This document shows positions 8,403 through 17,469 of a stretch of 64,000 nt of DNA, in pieces (the first letter of the stretch is position 1; each line of letters opens with the position of its first letter). Source of the DNA: Streptosporangiaceae bacterium (lineage in GTDB: Bacteria > Actinomycetota > Actinomycetes > Streptosporangiales > Streptosporangiaceae); contig JAFARZ010000022.1 in the NCBI GenBank assembly GCA_019245115.1, positions 1 through 64,000 on the forward strand, given 5' to 3'. Below the pieces are notes generated by a model that searched no databases, was not told the origin of the DNA, and saw only the letters and a program-made list of their open reading frames with translations. A program made the translations under genes and the position numbers.

Positions 8403-9844
8403 CGGGTGCCCCTCTCCCGGGTACCGCTCTCCCGCGTGCGCTGCCACCAGGCGCGGAAGGACTCAGCGGGCGGGGCGGGGGCGTCGCGGGTCTCGGTCCA
8501 GCCGCGCAGCGGCGGCGGGAGCCGACGGATCCGGCCCGACCGGCCCACGAAGCGACGGCTCAACGACGCCAGCCGCTGCGCCGCCGCCAGCCGCCGTGGA
8601 GACTCCAGAACCTGCCCAGAGAGGTGGAACACCGTACGTTCGCTGAAATTGTGTTTGACCTTCGCCCGCAGGTGAACCAGCGCCTCGGGAATGTTGATCG
8701 CGACCGGACATACCTCGTAACACGCCCCGCACAACGTGGAGGCGAACGGCAGCGAACTGTCCACCGGCGAGGACAACCCGCGCAACTGCGGGGAGATGAT
8801 CGCGCCGATCGGGCCGGGATACGGCGAGCCGTACGCGTGGCCGCCGGCCCGCTCGTAGACCGGGCAGACGTTCAGGCACGCGGAACACCGGATGCAGCGC
8901 AGCGCCTGCCGGCCGGTCTGGTCGGCCAGCGAGGCCGTGCGGCCGTTGTCGACCAGGACCAGATGGAACTGCTCGGGGCCATCGCCAGGGGTCACGCCGC
9001 TCCAGATCGACGTGTACGGATTCATCCGCTCGGCAGTCGACGACCGGGGCAGCAGCGCGAGGAACACCTCGAGATCGCGCCACGAAGGCAGCACCTTCTC
9101 GACGCCCACCACCGAGATCAGCGTGCGCGGGAGCGTCACGCACATCCGGCCGTTGCCTTCGGATTCCACGACCACGAGCGAGCCGGTGTCGGCAATGGCG
9201 AAGTTCGCGCCGGAGATGCCCACGCTCGCGTGCAGGAACTCGTGGCGCAGATGCCGGCGGGCGGCGGCGGCCAGCTCAGCGGGATCGTCGGTAAGCCCGG
9301 CCGGGGCGTCCGGCATCTCGCGGCGGAAGATCTCCCTGATCTCCGACCGGTTCTTGTGGATGGCCGGCACCAGGATGTGGCTCGGCAGGTCGTGGCCGAG
9401 CTGGACGATCAGCTCGGCCAGGTCGGTCTCGGTCGCGACGATGCCGCCGGACTCCAGGGCGTCGTTCAGGCCGATCTCCTGGGTGACCATCGACTTGACT
9501 TTCACCACCCGGTCCGCTGGCGCCGCGCGGACCAGGCCGGCCACGATCGCGTTCGCCTGCGCCGCGTCCTGAGCCCAGTGCACCTGGCCGCCGCCCTTGA
9601 TGACGTTCTCCTCCAGCCGCAGCAGGTAGGCATCGAGGTTGGCCAGGGTGTGATCCTTGATTGCCTTCGCCGCCTGCCGGAGCCGCTCCCAGTCATCGAG
9701 TTCGGCGACCGCACCGGCCCGCTTGGCGCGGATCGTGCCGGTGGCGTGGGTCAGGTTGCGGCGCAGCTGGGAGTCGGCCACCGCCGCCTTCGCCGCCGCC
9801 GGGAAGGCCGGCATGCCCAGGTAGGTGGGCATGGAACCGTTCAT
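8399..9844 (-). CDS. lutB: Lactate utilization protein B (LUD domain plus 4Fe-4S)
   Basis: Central subunit of the LutABC lactate oxidase, 481 residues. The N-terminal LUD domain (about 70-300) contains VESEGNGRMC in the nucleotide-like fold. Two ferredoxin-type clusters follow: CIRCSACLNVCPVY (about 310-325) and CGACYEVCPVAINIPE (about 365-380). The ATG at 9844 overlaps the lutA stop as ATGA. It is expected to pass electrons from lactate through its clusters in the cytoplasm to the respiratory chain. No lactate permease or LutR regulator is adjacent. Confidence 0.93.
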   Translation of the reverse strand: MNGSMPTYLGMPAFPAAAKAAVADSQLRRNLTHATGTIRAKRAGAVAELDDWERLRQAAKAIKDHTLANLDAYLLRLEENVIKGGGQVHWAQDAAQANAIVAGLVRAAPADRVVKVKSMVTQEIGLNDALESGGIVATETDLAELIVQLGHDLPSHILVPAIHKNRSEIREIFRREMPDAPAGLTDDPAELAAAARRHLRHEFLHASVGISGANFAIADTGSLVVVESEGNGRMCVTLPRTLISVVGVEKVLPSWRDLEVFLALLPRSSTAERMNPYTSIWSGVTPGDGPEQFHLVLVDNGRTASLADQTGRQALRCIRCSACLNVCPVYERAGGHAYGSPYPGPIGAIISPQLRGLSSPVDSSLPFASTLCGACYEVCPVAINIPEALVHLRAKVKHNFSERTVFHLSGQVLESPRRLAAAQRLASLSRRFVGRSGRIRRLPPPLRGWTETRDAPAPPAESFRAWWQRTRESGTRERGTR

Positions 9845-10593
9845 CGGACGCCTGCTTCCGTGCTGGCTTCCGTGCTGGCCAGTATCTCGGCCAGGTGCAG
9901 CGTCGCCACACCGGATCGCGACCGGGACAGCGCGCCGCCGATGTGCATCAGGCACGAATTGTCGGTGGCGCACACCACCTCAGCCCTGGACTGGCGGATC
10001 GCCGCGACCTTGTCCGCGCACATCGCCGCGGACACGTCCGGGTTCTTCACCGCGAACGTGCCGCCGAACCCGCAGCACGACTCCGCGTCGGGAAGGGCGG
10101 CCAGATCGAGCCCGCGTACGGCGCGCAGCAGGCGCAGCGGCGCGTCGCCGATGAGGAGCATGCGCAACCCGTGGCACGTAGGGTGATATGTCACCCGGTG
10201 CGGGAAATATGCGCCCACATCGGTCAGGCCCAGAACGTCGGCCACCAGCGCCGACAGCTCGAACACACGCGGCGCGACCTCCCCCACCGCGCGAGCCAGC
10301 CCTTCGTCGCCGACTTCCGCCGCCAGCGCGGGGTAATACTCGCGGACCATCGACGCGCACGACGCCGACGGCGTCACGACCGCCTCGTACCCGGAGAACG
10401 CCCGGACAAAGGTCCGCGCCATCGGGACAGCCTCCCGCCGGTACCCGGTGTTGAAATGCATCTGGCCGCAGCACGCCTGATCGGCCGGAAACTCCACCTG
10501 ATGGCCCAGCCGCTCCAGCACGGCGACAACCGCCTTACCGGTCTCGGGGAACAGCGTGTCGGTCAGGCACGTGACAAACAGGCCAATGCGCAA
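9841..10593 (-). CDS. lutA: Lactate utilization protein A (CCG domains)
   Basis: First gene of the lut operon, 250 residues, with two cysteine-rich CCG domains. The first motif is in DQACCGQMHFNTG with the partner SASCASMV; the second is ESCCGFGGTFAVKNP with DNSCLMHIGG. Such domains bind an iron-sulfur cofactor of the heterodisulfide-reductase type. The start is a TTG at 10593 with a strong GAGGAGG seven bases upstream; no better start exists nearby. It works with LutB and LutC in L-lactate oxidation. Confidence 0.92.
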   Translation of the reverse strand: MRIGLFVTCLTDTLFPETGKAVVAVLERLGHQVEFPADQACCGQMHFNTGYRREAVPMARTFVRAFSGYEAVVTPSASCASMVREYYPALAAEVGDEGLARAVGEVAPRVFELSALVADVLGLTDVGAYFPHRVTYHPTCHGLRMLLIGDAPLRLLRAVRGLDLAALPDAESCCGFGGTFAVKNPDVSAAMCADKVAAIRQSRAEVVCATDNSCLMHIGGALSRSRSGVATLHLAEILASTEASTEAGVR

Positions 10594-10756
10594 CGTTTCG
10601 CCTCCTCAAGGCGTCAAGGCCACGCTACAGCGTCCCCTACCGGGCGGCGGCCTCGAGCAGCGCGGTGCCGCTTCTGGCCACCACCGTGTCGCAGCGGCCG
10701 ATGACCGCGAGCGCGGCCACATAGCCTTCGTCGCCGTCGCCGACCCCTCGAACGCG

Positions 10757-10810
10757 CCGGATGAATGTGACAGCCACCCGGTTATAACCGGGTCGATGCC
10801 ACATCCATCC
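10757..10810. repeat. 54-bp palindromic element R2, copy 1
   Basis: An overall imperfect palindrome beginning CGGATGA and ending CATCCG, with the perfect core ACCCGGTTATAACCGGGT. It matches the copy inside the VWA gene (37233-37286) at 51 of 54 positions. This copy is in the lutA upstream gap (10594-10874), which otherwise holds no gene. Confidence 0.85.
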
Positions 10811-10874
10811 GATCAGATCATGCCGGGAGGGCGGGGGCGGGGGCGGGCGCGGGGGGCGGGGCGCGGCGCAGCTG

Positions 10875-11536
10875 TCAGGGGAGGCGGGTGGCTATGCCGT
10901 CCAGGACGCATTCGAGGCCGAACTCGAAGCGCGCGTCCCTGGTTTCCGGGGAGTCGGGGTCGATGTCCTCCTCGAGGAAGCGGGCCATGAACGGGTAGCG
11001 GCCGGAGTCGAGGATCCGCTTGGCGAACTCCTGATGGGCGGCGGCGATCTCGTCGGCGGTCATGGTGGCCATGGCCTGCTCGACCTCGTGCTGAAATCGC
11101 ATCTCCTGTATCTCACGGAACACGGCACCCATGACGTACGTCCCGACCGTCATCGCGATCCACACGACCCTCACCGTGTCCAGGCCCAGGCCGTCGAGGG
11201 CGGCGAACATGCGTTCCGCGTTCCGGGCGTCCCGCGGTCCCGAAGGAGGCCGGAACCCCCGGAATTCCATGGCCCACTGATGCCGCAGCAGGACCGTGCG
11301 GGTGTTGCGGGCGAACGTCCCCATGTCCGCCCGCCAGTCACCGGACGGCTCCGGTATCTGGATCTCCGCCTCGATCGACTCGAGCATCATGTCCTCGAGC
11401 TCCTCTTTCGAGGAAACGTGCCAGTACAGCGACATCGCGCCCGCGTTCAGCTCCCGCGCGATCCGGCGCATGCTGATGGCCGCCACGCCCTCCGCGTCCG
11501 CGATGGCCATGGCGGTGGCCACGATCTCGTCGCGGG
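10875..11536 (-). pseudogene. TetR-family regulator, 5' end lost at a deletion junction
   Basis: The recognisable protein begins with the helix-turn-helix (GLTRDEIVATAMAIADAEG, then MRRIARELNAGAMSLYWHVSSKEEL) and continues through a complete TetR ligand domain to residue 215 counted from the ATG at 11522. The segment GLTRDEIVAT lies upstream of that ATG, and the reading frame continues to a stop near 11609 without an ATG or GTG that would restore a normal N-terminus. Immediately upstream the DNA instead encodes the 3' half of an ABC ATPase on the other strand. A GTG at 11531 or the ATG could still start a product lacking helix 1. It was probably a functional regulator of the neighbouring drug-type ABC exporter before the deletion. 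Confidence 0.7.
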
Positions 11537-11539
11537 TGA

Positions 11540-12058
11540 GCCCGCGGTCTGTCCGCCAGCCTGATCGGCCGGCCCGAGGTACTGTTCCTCGACGAACCCA
11601 CCACCGGCCTTGACCCTAACGGCCGGGCCATGCTGTGGGACATCGTGCGCGGGCTCGCCGCCGACGGCACCACCATCCTGCTGACCACGCAGTACCTCGA
11701 TGAGGCCGACCAGCTCACCGCGCAGATCGCGGTCATGGACCGCGGCGTCGCCATCGCCGACGGCACCTCGGCCGAGCTCAAGTCCGCTGTCGGCGGAGAG
11801 CACCTCGACATCGCCCTCGCCGTGGGCCAGGATCCCGCGGCGGCCATGACCGCACTCCAGCCCTTCGCCATAGGCCCAGTCCAGCCGAACGATATGGGCA
11901 CCCACCTGTCCGTACCCGTTTCCCCGGAAGAGGGGCTGACCACCCGCGTGGTGCGCGCGCTGGACGCCGCGGAGGTCGCGGTGAACGACGTGACGATCCG
12001 CCGCGCTTCCCTCGACGACGTCTTCTTCGCCCTGACCGGAAGGAGTGAGGCCGCGTGA
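11540..12058 (+). pseudogene. DrrA-type ABC transporter ATPase, 3' half only
   Basis: The open frame starts at the deletion scar (stop at 11537-11539) and immediately encodes the Walker B region SASLIGRPEVLFLDEPTTGLDP, then the switch-His region TTILLTTQYLDEADQL and the C-terminal domain typical of DrrA-like antibiotic ATPases. The Walker A, Q-loop and most of the signature motif, about 150-170 residues, are missing. The only ATG is at 11630, after Walker B, so no working ATPase can be made. The permease gene follows with a GTGA overlap. Confidence 0.85.
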
Positions 12059-12897
12059 CCGCCATAACCGCGGACCTTGATTTCACGCACGACCGGAGTC
12101 CGGTCCGCCTGTTCATGACCGACGTCTGGGTACTGATCCGACGGGCCATCGCCCGGATCAGGAACGAGCCCGAGACGCTCATGGATGTCACCGCCATGCC
12201 GGTGATCTTCATCCTGATGTTCACCTATGTGTTCGGCGGCGCGATCGCGCTGCCCGGCCACGGGAGCTACCACGAGTACCTGATCGGCGGCATGCTCGGC
12301 ATGGGCCTGGCCTCCACCGCGCCGGGGGTGTCTGTCGCGCTGGTCACCGACATGTCCACCGGGCTGATGGACCGGTTCCGGTCGCTGCCCATGTCCCGCT
12401 GGGCGGTGCTGCTGGCTCGCTCGGTCTCCGAACTGCTCACCCAGCTGATCAGCACGGCCATCGTGGTCTGCGTGGGCCTGGCCATCGGCTGGCGGGTGCA
12501 TACCGGCGCCGGTGACGTGATCCTGGCGCTGGCGCTCACCCTTGCCTTCGGCTACGCGTTCACCTGGGCCGGCATCCTGCTCGGCATGGTCCTGCGCAGT
12601 CCGGAATCGGCCCAGCAACTGGGGTTCATCCTGTTCCTGCCGCTGACGTTCATCTCCAGCGCATTCGTGCCGACCCAGGGCATGCCCGGCTGGCTGCAGC
12701 CGGTCGCCGAATGGAACCCGATGTCCGCGCTGGCCGCCGCGACCCGCAAGCTGTTCGGCAATCCCAACCCGGCCGCGCTGGTCCACGCCTGGCCCATGCA
12801 GCACCCCGAACTGGCCGTGGTGGCCTGGTCGGCCGGCATGCTAGTCGTCTTCGCCCCCCTGGCCGTCCGGCGTTACCGCCGGGTGGCCCTCGGCTGA
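12055..12897 (+). CDS. ABC-2 type permease (DrrB-like)
   Basis: A 280-residue integral membrane protein with six helices of the ABC-2 fold, for example about 48-68, 82-102, 128-150, 160-185, 192-212 and 258-278. The LPMSRWAVLLARS segment is the conserved coupling region of daunorubicin-resistance-type permeases. Its GTG start overlaps the stop of the ATPase remnant. Because the ATPase is truncated, this permease is orphaned unless it is powered by an ATPase from another locus. Its 3' end overlaps folB on the other strand by 57 bp. Confidence 0.85.
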   Translation: MTAITADLDFTHDRSPVRLFMTDVWVLIRRAIARIRNEPETLMDVTAMPVIFILMFTYVFGGAIALPGHGSYHEYLIGGMLGMGLASTAPGVSVALVTDMSTGLMDRFRSLPMSRWAVLLARSVSELLTQLISTAIVVCVGLAIGWRVHTGAGDVILALALTLAFGYAFTWAGILLGMVLRSPESAQQLGFILFLPLTFISSAFVPTQGMPGWLQPVAEWNPMSALAAATRKLFGNPNPAALVHAWPMQHPELAVVAWSAGMLVVFAPLAVRRYRRVALG

Positions 12898-13239
12898 GCG
12901 CTCGATGGTGACGGCGGCGGAGAAGCCTTCGGCTGGGCGGGGCTTGATGACCTCGACGCGGAGCCAGCTCAAGCCGAAGCCGGCCAGCAGCCGTGCGGCC
13001 ACGCGCTCCGCGGCGGTCTCGATGAGCTTGAACTTCCCCGTACGTACCACCTCAGTGATCGCCGCGCAGACCGCGGCGTAGTTCACCGCGTCGGCCAGAT
13101 CGTCGGTAGCGGCGGCCGCGGCCACGTCGGTGGCCATCTCCACGTTGAACACAACGGTCTGCTCAATGTCCCGTTCCCAGGCATATGCCCCGATGACCGC
13201 CGGGACGCTGAGCCCCCTGATGGACACGATGTCCGCCAC
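12841..13239 (-). CDS. folB: Dihydroneopterin aldolase
   Basis: Folate biosynthesis enzyme converting 7,8-dihydroneopterin to 6-hydroxymethyl-7,8-dihydropterin and glycolaldehyde. The 132 residues match the family. Conserved parts are IRGLSVPAVIGAYAWER, the central DAVNYAAV segment, ETAAERVAARLL and the lysine/proline strand VEVIKPRP. The GTG at 13239 gives the normal N-terminus; further upstream starts run into the recQ start region. No other folate genes are adjacent. The last 19 codons overlap the ABC permease gene in antisense. Confidence 0.92.
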   Translation of the reverse strand: MADIVSIRGLSVPAVIGAYAWERDIEQTVVFNVEMATDVAAAAATDDLADAVNYAAVCAAITEVVRTGKFKLIETAAERVAARLLAGFGLSWLRVEVIKPRPAEGFSAAVTIERSAEGHPAVTPDGQGGEDD

Positions 13240-13257
13240 GCCACCGATGATAGGTGG

Positions 13258-15333
13258 GTGAGCGATGACACCGGACTGCGGGACGAGGCGGAACGGCACC
13301 TCCGGGCGCTGGCGGGAGACCAGGCCAGGCTGCGGGACGACCAGTGGGCGGCGATATCCGCCTTGGTGGCCGGCCGCAGCCGGGCCCTGGTCGTGCAGCG
13401 CACCGGCTGGGGCAAGTCCGCGGTGTACTTCGTCGCCAGCGCGCTGCTACGAGCCCGCGGCGCCGGGCCGACGGTGATCGTCTCCCCGCTGCTGGCGCTG
13501 ATGCGCAACCAGATAGAAGCGGCGGAACGGGCCGGCATCCACGCCCGCACCATCAATTCCGCGAACACCCAGGACTGGGAGCAGGTGTACGCCGAGGTGG
13601 CGGCGGGCGCGGCGGACGTGCTGCTGGTCAGCCCGGAGCGGCTGAACAATCCTTCGTTCCGTGACCAGGTGCTGCCGAAACTCAGCGCGGCGGCCGGCCT
13701 GCTGGTCATCGACGAAGCGCACTGCATCTCCGACTGGGGCCACGACTTCCGCCCGGACTACCGGCGCATCCGGACCCTGCTCGACAGCCTCCCGCCCGGC
13801 GTGCCCGTGCTGGCCACCACCGCGACCGCGAACGCCCGGGTCACCCGCGACGTCGCCGACCAGCTCGGCGCCCAGACGCTGGTGCTGCGCGGGCCGCTGG
13901 ACCGCGAATCGCTGCGGCTGGCCGTGGTCAGCCTGCCGACCGCGCAACACCGGCTCGGCTGGCTGGCCGCCCGGCTGCCGGAGCTGCCCGGCTCCGGCAT
14001 CATCTACACGCTCACCGTGGCCGCCGCGTACGAGACCGCCGCCTTCCTGCGAGACCAGGGAATTGAAGCCCTGGGATACAGCGGGAAAGGCGAGATGAAC
14101 GAACGGACGTCGGCTGAACAGGCCCTGCTCGCTAACCAGGTCAAGGCGGTGGTGGCCACCAGCGCTCTCGGGATGGGATTCGACAAACCGGACCTGGGTT
14201 TCGTCGTCCACCTGGGCGCTCCGCAGTCACCGGTCGCCTACTACCAGCAGATCGGCCGGGCCGGCCGGGCGGTGGAAAGCGCCGAGGTCATCCTGCTGCC
14301 CGGCCACGAAGACCGGGACATCTGGGCCTACTTCGCCTCCCTCGCGTTCCCGCCCGAACGGCAGGTCCGCGCCGCGCTGGCCGTCCTCGCCGAGGCGGGC
14401 CGTCCGCTGTCCACAGCGGCCCTGGAGACGCGCGTTGACCTGTCCCGCGGTCGGCTGGAACAGATGCTGAAGGTGCTGGACGTGGACGGCGCGGTGCGGC
14501 GGGTCTCGGGAGGCTGGGAGGCGACCGGCCAGCCGTGGGCCTACGACGCGGATCGATACGAACGGGTGGCGGCTGAGCGGGCCCGCGAGCAGCAGGCGAT
14601 GCTGGACTACCAGACGACGCCCGGCTGCCGGATGGAGTACCTGCGCCGTGAGCTGGACGATCCAGGCGCGGCGCCATGCGGACGGTGTGACAACTGCACC
14701 GGGCGGCACTGGCCGGCCGACGTGCCGGAAACGGGCAGCTCGGCGGCTCGTGAACGGCTGCTCCGGCCCGGCGTCGAGGTGGAGCCGCGCCGGATGTGGC
14801 CCACCGGGATGACGCAGGTCAAGGGAAAAATCCCTGATTCGCTGCTGGCCGCACAGGGCCGCGCGCTCGGACGGCTTACCGATATCGGCTGGGGCACCAC
14901 GCTTCGGGGATTGCTTGGCGGAGACGACGAGCCGGTACCAGCCCAGATCGTGGACGCGGTGATCAAGGTCCTCGCCGCGTGGGACTGGGCCGACCGGCCA
15001 GCCGCCGTGGTGACGATGCCGTCGATGACCCGGCCCGTGCTGATCGGCAGCCTCGGTGAGCGGATCGCGGCGGTCGGGCGACTGCCATACCTGGGCGCGC
15101 TCCGCTACCGCGGTGACGGACCAGGCCCGCGGCGGCACAACAGCGCGCAACGGCTGAGTTCCCTATGGGAGGCGTTTGAGGTTCCCGACGGGATCGGGCA
15201 GGTCCCAGGGCCAGTGCTGCTGGTGGACGACCGGATCGAGTCCGGCTGGACCATGACGGTCGCGGCCAAGCTGATCCGCGAGGCAGGTGCTCCCGCCGTC
15301 CTGCCGTTCGCCCTGGCCGTCACCACCGGCTGA
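13258..15333 (+). CDS. RecQ-family DNA helicase with C-terminal phosphoribosyltransferase-like domain
   Basis: A 3'-5' DNA helicase, 691 residues. Superfamily 2 motifs are complete: motif I QRTGWGKSAVYF, motif II DEAHCISDWGHDFRPDY, motif III ATTATAN and motif VI QQIGRAGRAV. A RecQ zinc-binding set follows with CRMEYLRRELDDP and CGRCDNC (about residues 460-485). The last 180 residues end in VLLVDDRIESGWTMTVAAKL, a phosphoribosyltransferase-type PRPP loop, an arrangement common in actinobacterial RecQ-like proteins. The start is a GTG and is divergent from folB. It is convergent with the rhodanese gene, with only 3 bp between the stops. Confidence 0.93.
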   Translation: MSDDTGLRDEAERHLRALAGDQARLRDDQWAAISALVAGRSRALVVQRTGWGKSAVYFVASALLRARGAGPTVIVSPLLALMRNQIEAAERAGIHARTINSANTQDWEQVYAEVAAGAADVLLVSPERLNNPSFRDQVLPKLSAAAGLLVIDEAHCISDWGHDFRPDYRRIRTLLDSLPPGVPVLATTATANARVTRDVADQLGAQTLVLRGPLDRESLRLAVVSLPTAQHRLGWLAARLPELPGSGIIYTLTVAAAYETAAFLRDQGIEALGYSGKGEMNERTSAEQALLANQVKAVVATSALGMGFDKPDLGFVVHLGAPQSPVAYYQQIGRAGRAVESAEVILLPGHEDRDIWAYFASLAFPPERQVRAALAVLAEAGRPLSTAALETRVDLSRGRLEQMLKVLDVDGAVRRVSGGWEATGQPWAYDADRYERVAAERAREQQAMLDYQTTPGCRMEYLRRELDDPGAAPCGRCDNCTGRHWPADVPETGSSAARERLLRPGVEVEPRRMWPTGMTQVKGKIPDSLLAAQGRALGRLTDIGWGTTLRGLLGGDDEPVPAQIVDAVIKVLAAWDWADRPAAVVTMPSMTRPVLIGSLGERIAAVGRLPYLGALRYRGDGPGPRRHNSAQRLSSLWEAFEVPDGIGQVPGPVLLVDDRIESGWTMTVAAKLIREAGAPAVLPFALAVTTG

Positions 15334-15336
15334 CGG

Positions 15337-15672
15337 TTACGCGACGACGGGTTCGGTCCCCGTCTCGCTGATCATCGGACGCCCGGCCACGGCCCAGCCG
15401 GTCATGCCGTCGGCCACGTTGATCGTGGTCCACCCCTGACCGGCGAGCATCTGCGCGGCGTACGCCGACCGGGCACCGCTCCGGCAGATCAGATAGACCT
15501 CGCGGTCGCGGGGCAGTTCGCCGGCCCGGACGACGATCTGACCGAGCGGCATGTGCACCGCCTCCGGGGCGTGACCCGCGGTCCATTCGTCCTGCTCGCG
15601 CACGTCGACCAGGAGCACGCCGGCGGGCAGGTCCGCCGAAAGCACTTCCGGCACGGCTACAGGGTGGCTCAC
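15337..15672 (-). CDS. Single-domain rhodanese
   Basis: A 111-residue cytoplasmic sulfurtransferase domain. The catalytic cysteine is in the loop CRSGARS (about residue 65), preceded by the conserved VDVREQDEW and AVHMPLGQ. The family moves sulfane sulfur from thiosulfate, persulfides or glutathione-like thiols to an acceptor; the natural donor here is unknown. The GTG at 15672 has GGAGGAGG five bases upstream and is preferred to an ATG that overlaps the ribosome-binding site. Confidence 0.88.
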   Translation of the reverse strand: MSHPVAVPEVLSADLPAGVLLVDVREQDEWTAGHAPEAVHMPLGQIVVRAGELPRDREVYLICRSGARSAYAAQMLAGQGWTTINVADGMTGWAVAGRPMISETGTEPVVA

Positions 15673-15798
15673 GTCGGCCTCCTCCATTCCTGTCTCGCCC
15701 GGCTACTGTACCGCTTCACCCCGTGAGTGCTCGGGGCGAGGCGGGTGAAACCACAGCCGTTCGTGGGAATGGTTTGAATTTCCTTACGTAGGAGACGC

Positions 15799-17448
15799 TT
15801 GACGCCGCGAGAGCTCTGGATGCAGGCTCTGCATTGGGGTTTCAACGGGGGGGCGCTAACGGGAGGCGCCTTGCGTACGTCACTGAGACGAGCCGGTTAT
15901 GTCCTGATCGCACCAGTTCTCGCCGCGGTGCTGGGGGCATCCGCGAGCGGTCCCCCGGCTTTCGGCGGGAACAGCTGGCCCGCGGCCGGAAACGACATCG
16001 GGAACACCAGGGACGCGGCGGCCGAGCACATCATCGGGCCGGGCAACGTGTCACGGCTGGCGCCGGCCTGGTCCATGACGACCGCCGGCGACGTCAAGCT
16101 CACGCCGACGGTTGACAACGGCGTTGTCTACTTCCCTGACCAGACCGACAAGCTGTGGGCGGTCTCGGCGGGGAGCGGTCGCGTCCTGTGGTCAAGGACG
16201 ATCAGCAGCTACACCGGCCTGCCGAACGACGAGTCCCGGGTCAGCCCCGCGGTCTACGGCAACGAACTGGTGCTCGGCGATTCCGACTACGGGGACTACA
16301 ACGGCGCGTGGGTTTTCGCTGTCGACAAGAACACCGGCAGCCTGCTCTGGCGGACGCGGGTCGACGACCACCTGGCGGCGATCATAACCGGCGCCCCGGT
16401 GGTGTACCAGGGCGTCGCCTATCTCGGTGTCTCCTCCTACGAGGAGGGAATGCCGATCATTCAACCGGGGTACAAGTGCTGCACCTTCCGCGGCAGCGTG
16501 GTCGCGCTTGACGCGAGCACCGGCCGGCTGCTGTGGAAAACCCGCACGGTCCCGGCCGGCTACGCCGGGGGTGCGGTGTGGGGGAGCACGCCCGCGATCA
16601 ACTCGCGCGACGGTCTGCTGTACGTCGCGACCGGCAATAACTATTCGGCACCCGCGGGAGTATGCACCCAGCCGGCCCAGACCGGCTGCACGCAGCCGGC
16701 CGCGGACGACCATGCCGACTCGATCATCTCCCTGGACATGCGGACGGGGGCGATCCGGTGGTATATGGCCACGCTCAGCAACGACGTCTACACTGAGGCG
16801 TGCACGATAATTGGCGTTGACTGCGGTCCCGACTTCGACTTCGGCAGCGGTCCCAACCTGATCCAGCTGCCCTCGGGCAGGCAGCTGGTGGGCGTCGGCC
16901 AGAAGTCCGGCGTGTACTGGGCCCTGGACGCGCGCACGGGCGCACTCGTCTGGCACACGCAGGTGGGCCCGGGCAGTGCCTCCGGCGGCATCCAGTGGGG
17001 TTCGGCCACCGACGGCAGTCACGTGTACGTCGCGATCGCGAACCTCTATGGCCAGACCTACCAGATCAGGTCGGCCAGCGGTCAGGTCACCACCACGACC
17101 GGCGGTTCCTGGGCCGAACTGGACGCGGCCACCGGCAGGATCCTCTGGCAGGCGGCCGACCCGCAGCAGGCGGTCGACACCGGCTACGTCACCATCGCCA
17201 ACGGCGTTATGTATGCCGGGTCCACAGCCGACAGCGGAACCGACATGTACGCGCTCGACGCGAACGACGGTCGCATCCTGTGGAGCTTCGCCAGCGGCGA
17301 TCCGCTGACCTCCGGGCCCGCGGTGGTGGACGGCACCGTCTACTGGGGATCGGGGAGCGACCTCGCGACCGGCTGCCCGAACGGCGCACTTCCCACCAAG
17401 GTGTGCGGACACGGCCAGGGCGGCGCGGTGTACGCGTTCCGTATCTGA
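15799..17448 (+). CDS. Secreted PQQ-type beta-propeller (polyvinyl-alcohol-dehydrogenase-like)
   Basis: An exported quinoprotein-like propeller of about 550 residues. A basic N-terminus and hydrophobic segment (about 30-50) form a signal sequence. Repeated propeller strands of the type DAxTGRxLW recur throughout. The vicinal cysteine pair in GYKCCTFRGSVVAL, a ring around PQQ in quinoprotein dehydrogenases, and GPDFDFGSGPNL point to the polyvinyl-alcohol-dehydrogenase-like group. There is no CxxCH haem motif, so electrons would need another acceptor. The start TTG has AGGAG four bases upstream; ATG 15820 is an alternative. No PQQ biosynthesis gene is nearby. Substrate unknown. Confidence 0.8.
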   Translation: MTPRELWMQALHWGFNGGALTGGALRTSLRRAGYVLIAPVLAAVLGASASGPPAFGGNSWPAAGNDIGNTRDAAAEHIIGPGNVSRLAPAWSMTTAGDVKLTPTVDNGVVYFPDQTDKLWAVSAGSGRVLWSRTISSYTGLPNDESRVSPAVYGNELVLGDSDYGDYNGAWVFAVDKNTGSLLWRTRVDDHLAAIITGAPVVYQGVAYLGVSSYEEGMPIIQPGYKCCTFRGSVVALDASTGRLLWKTRTVPAGYAGGAVWGSTPAINSRDGLLYVATGNNYSAPAGVCTQPAQTGCTQPAADDHADSIISLDMRTGAIRWYMATLSNDVYTEACTIIGVDCGPDFDFGSGPNLIQLPSGRQLVGVGQKSGVYWALDARTGALVWHTQVGPGSASGGIQWGSATDGSHVYVAIANLYGQTYQIRSASGQVTTTTGGSWAELDAATGRILWQAADPQQAVDTGYVTIANGVMYAGSTADSGTDMYALDANDGRILWSFASGDPLTSGPAVVDGTVYWGSGSDLATGCPNGALPTKVCGHGQGGAVYAFRI

Positions 17449-17469
17449 GGTCATCCGGCGTCCCTGGAG

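Noticed and set aside
8063-10186. 707-codon open frame opposite lutB/lutC
   Set aside because: Antisense shadow of two well-supported genes; Arg/Gly-rich translation without motifs.
12841-12897. Antisense regulation between folB and the ABC permease
   Set aside because: A 57-bp tail-to-tail overlap is common in compact genomes and gives no specific evidence of regulation.
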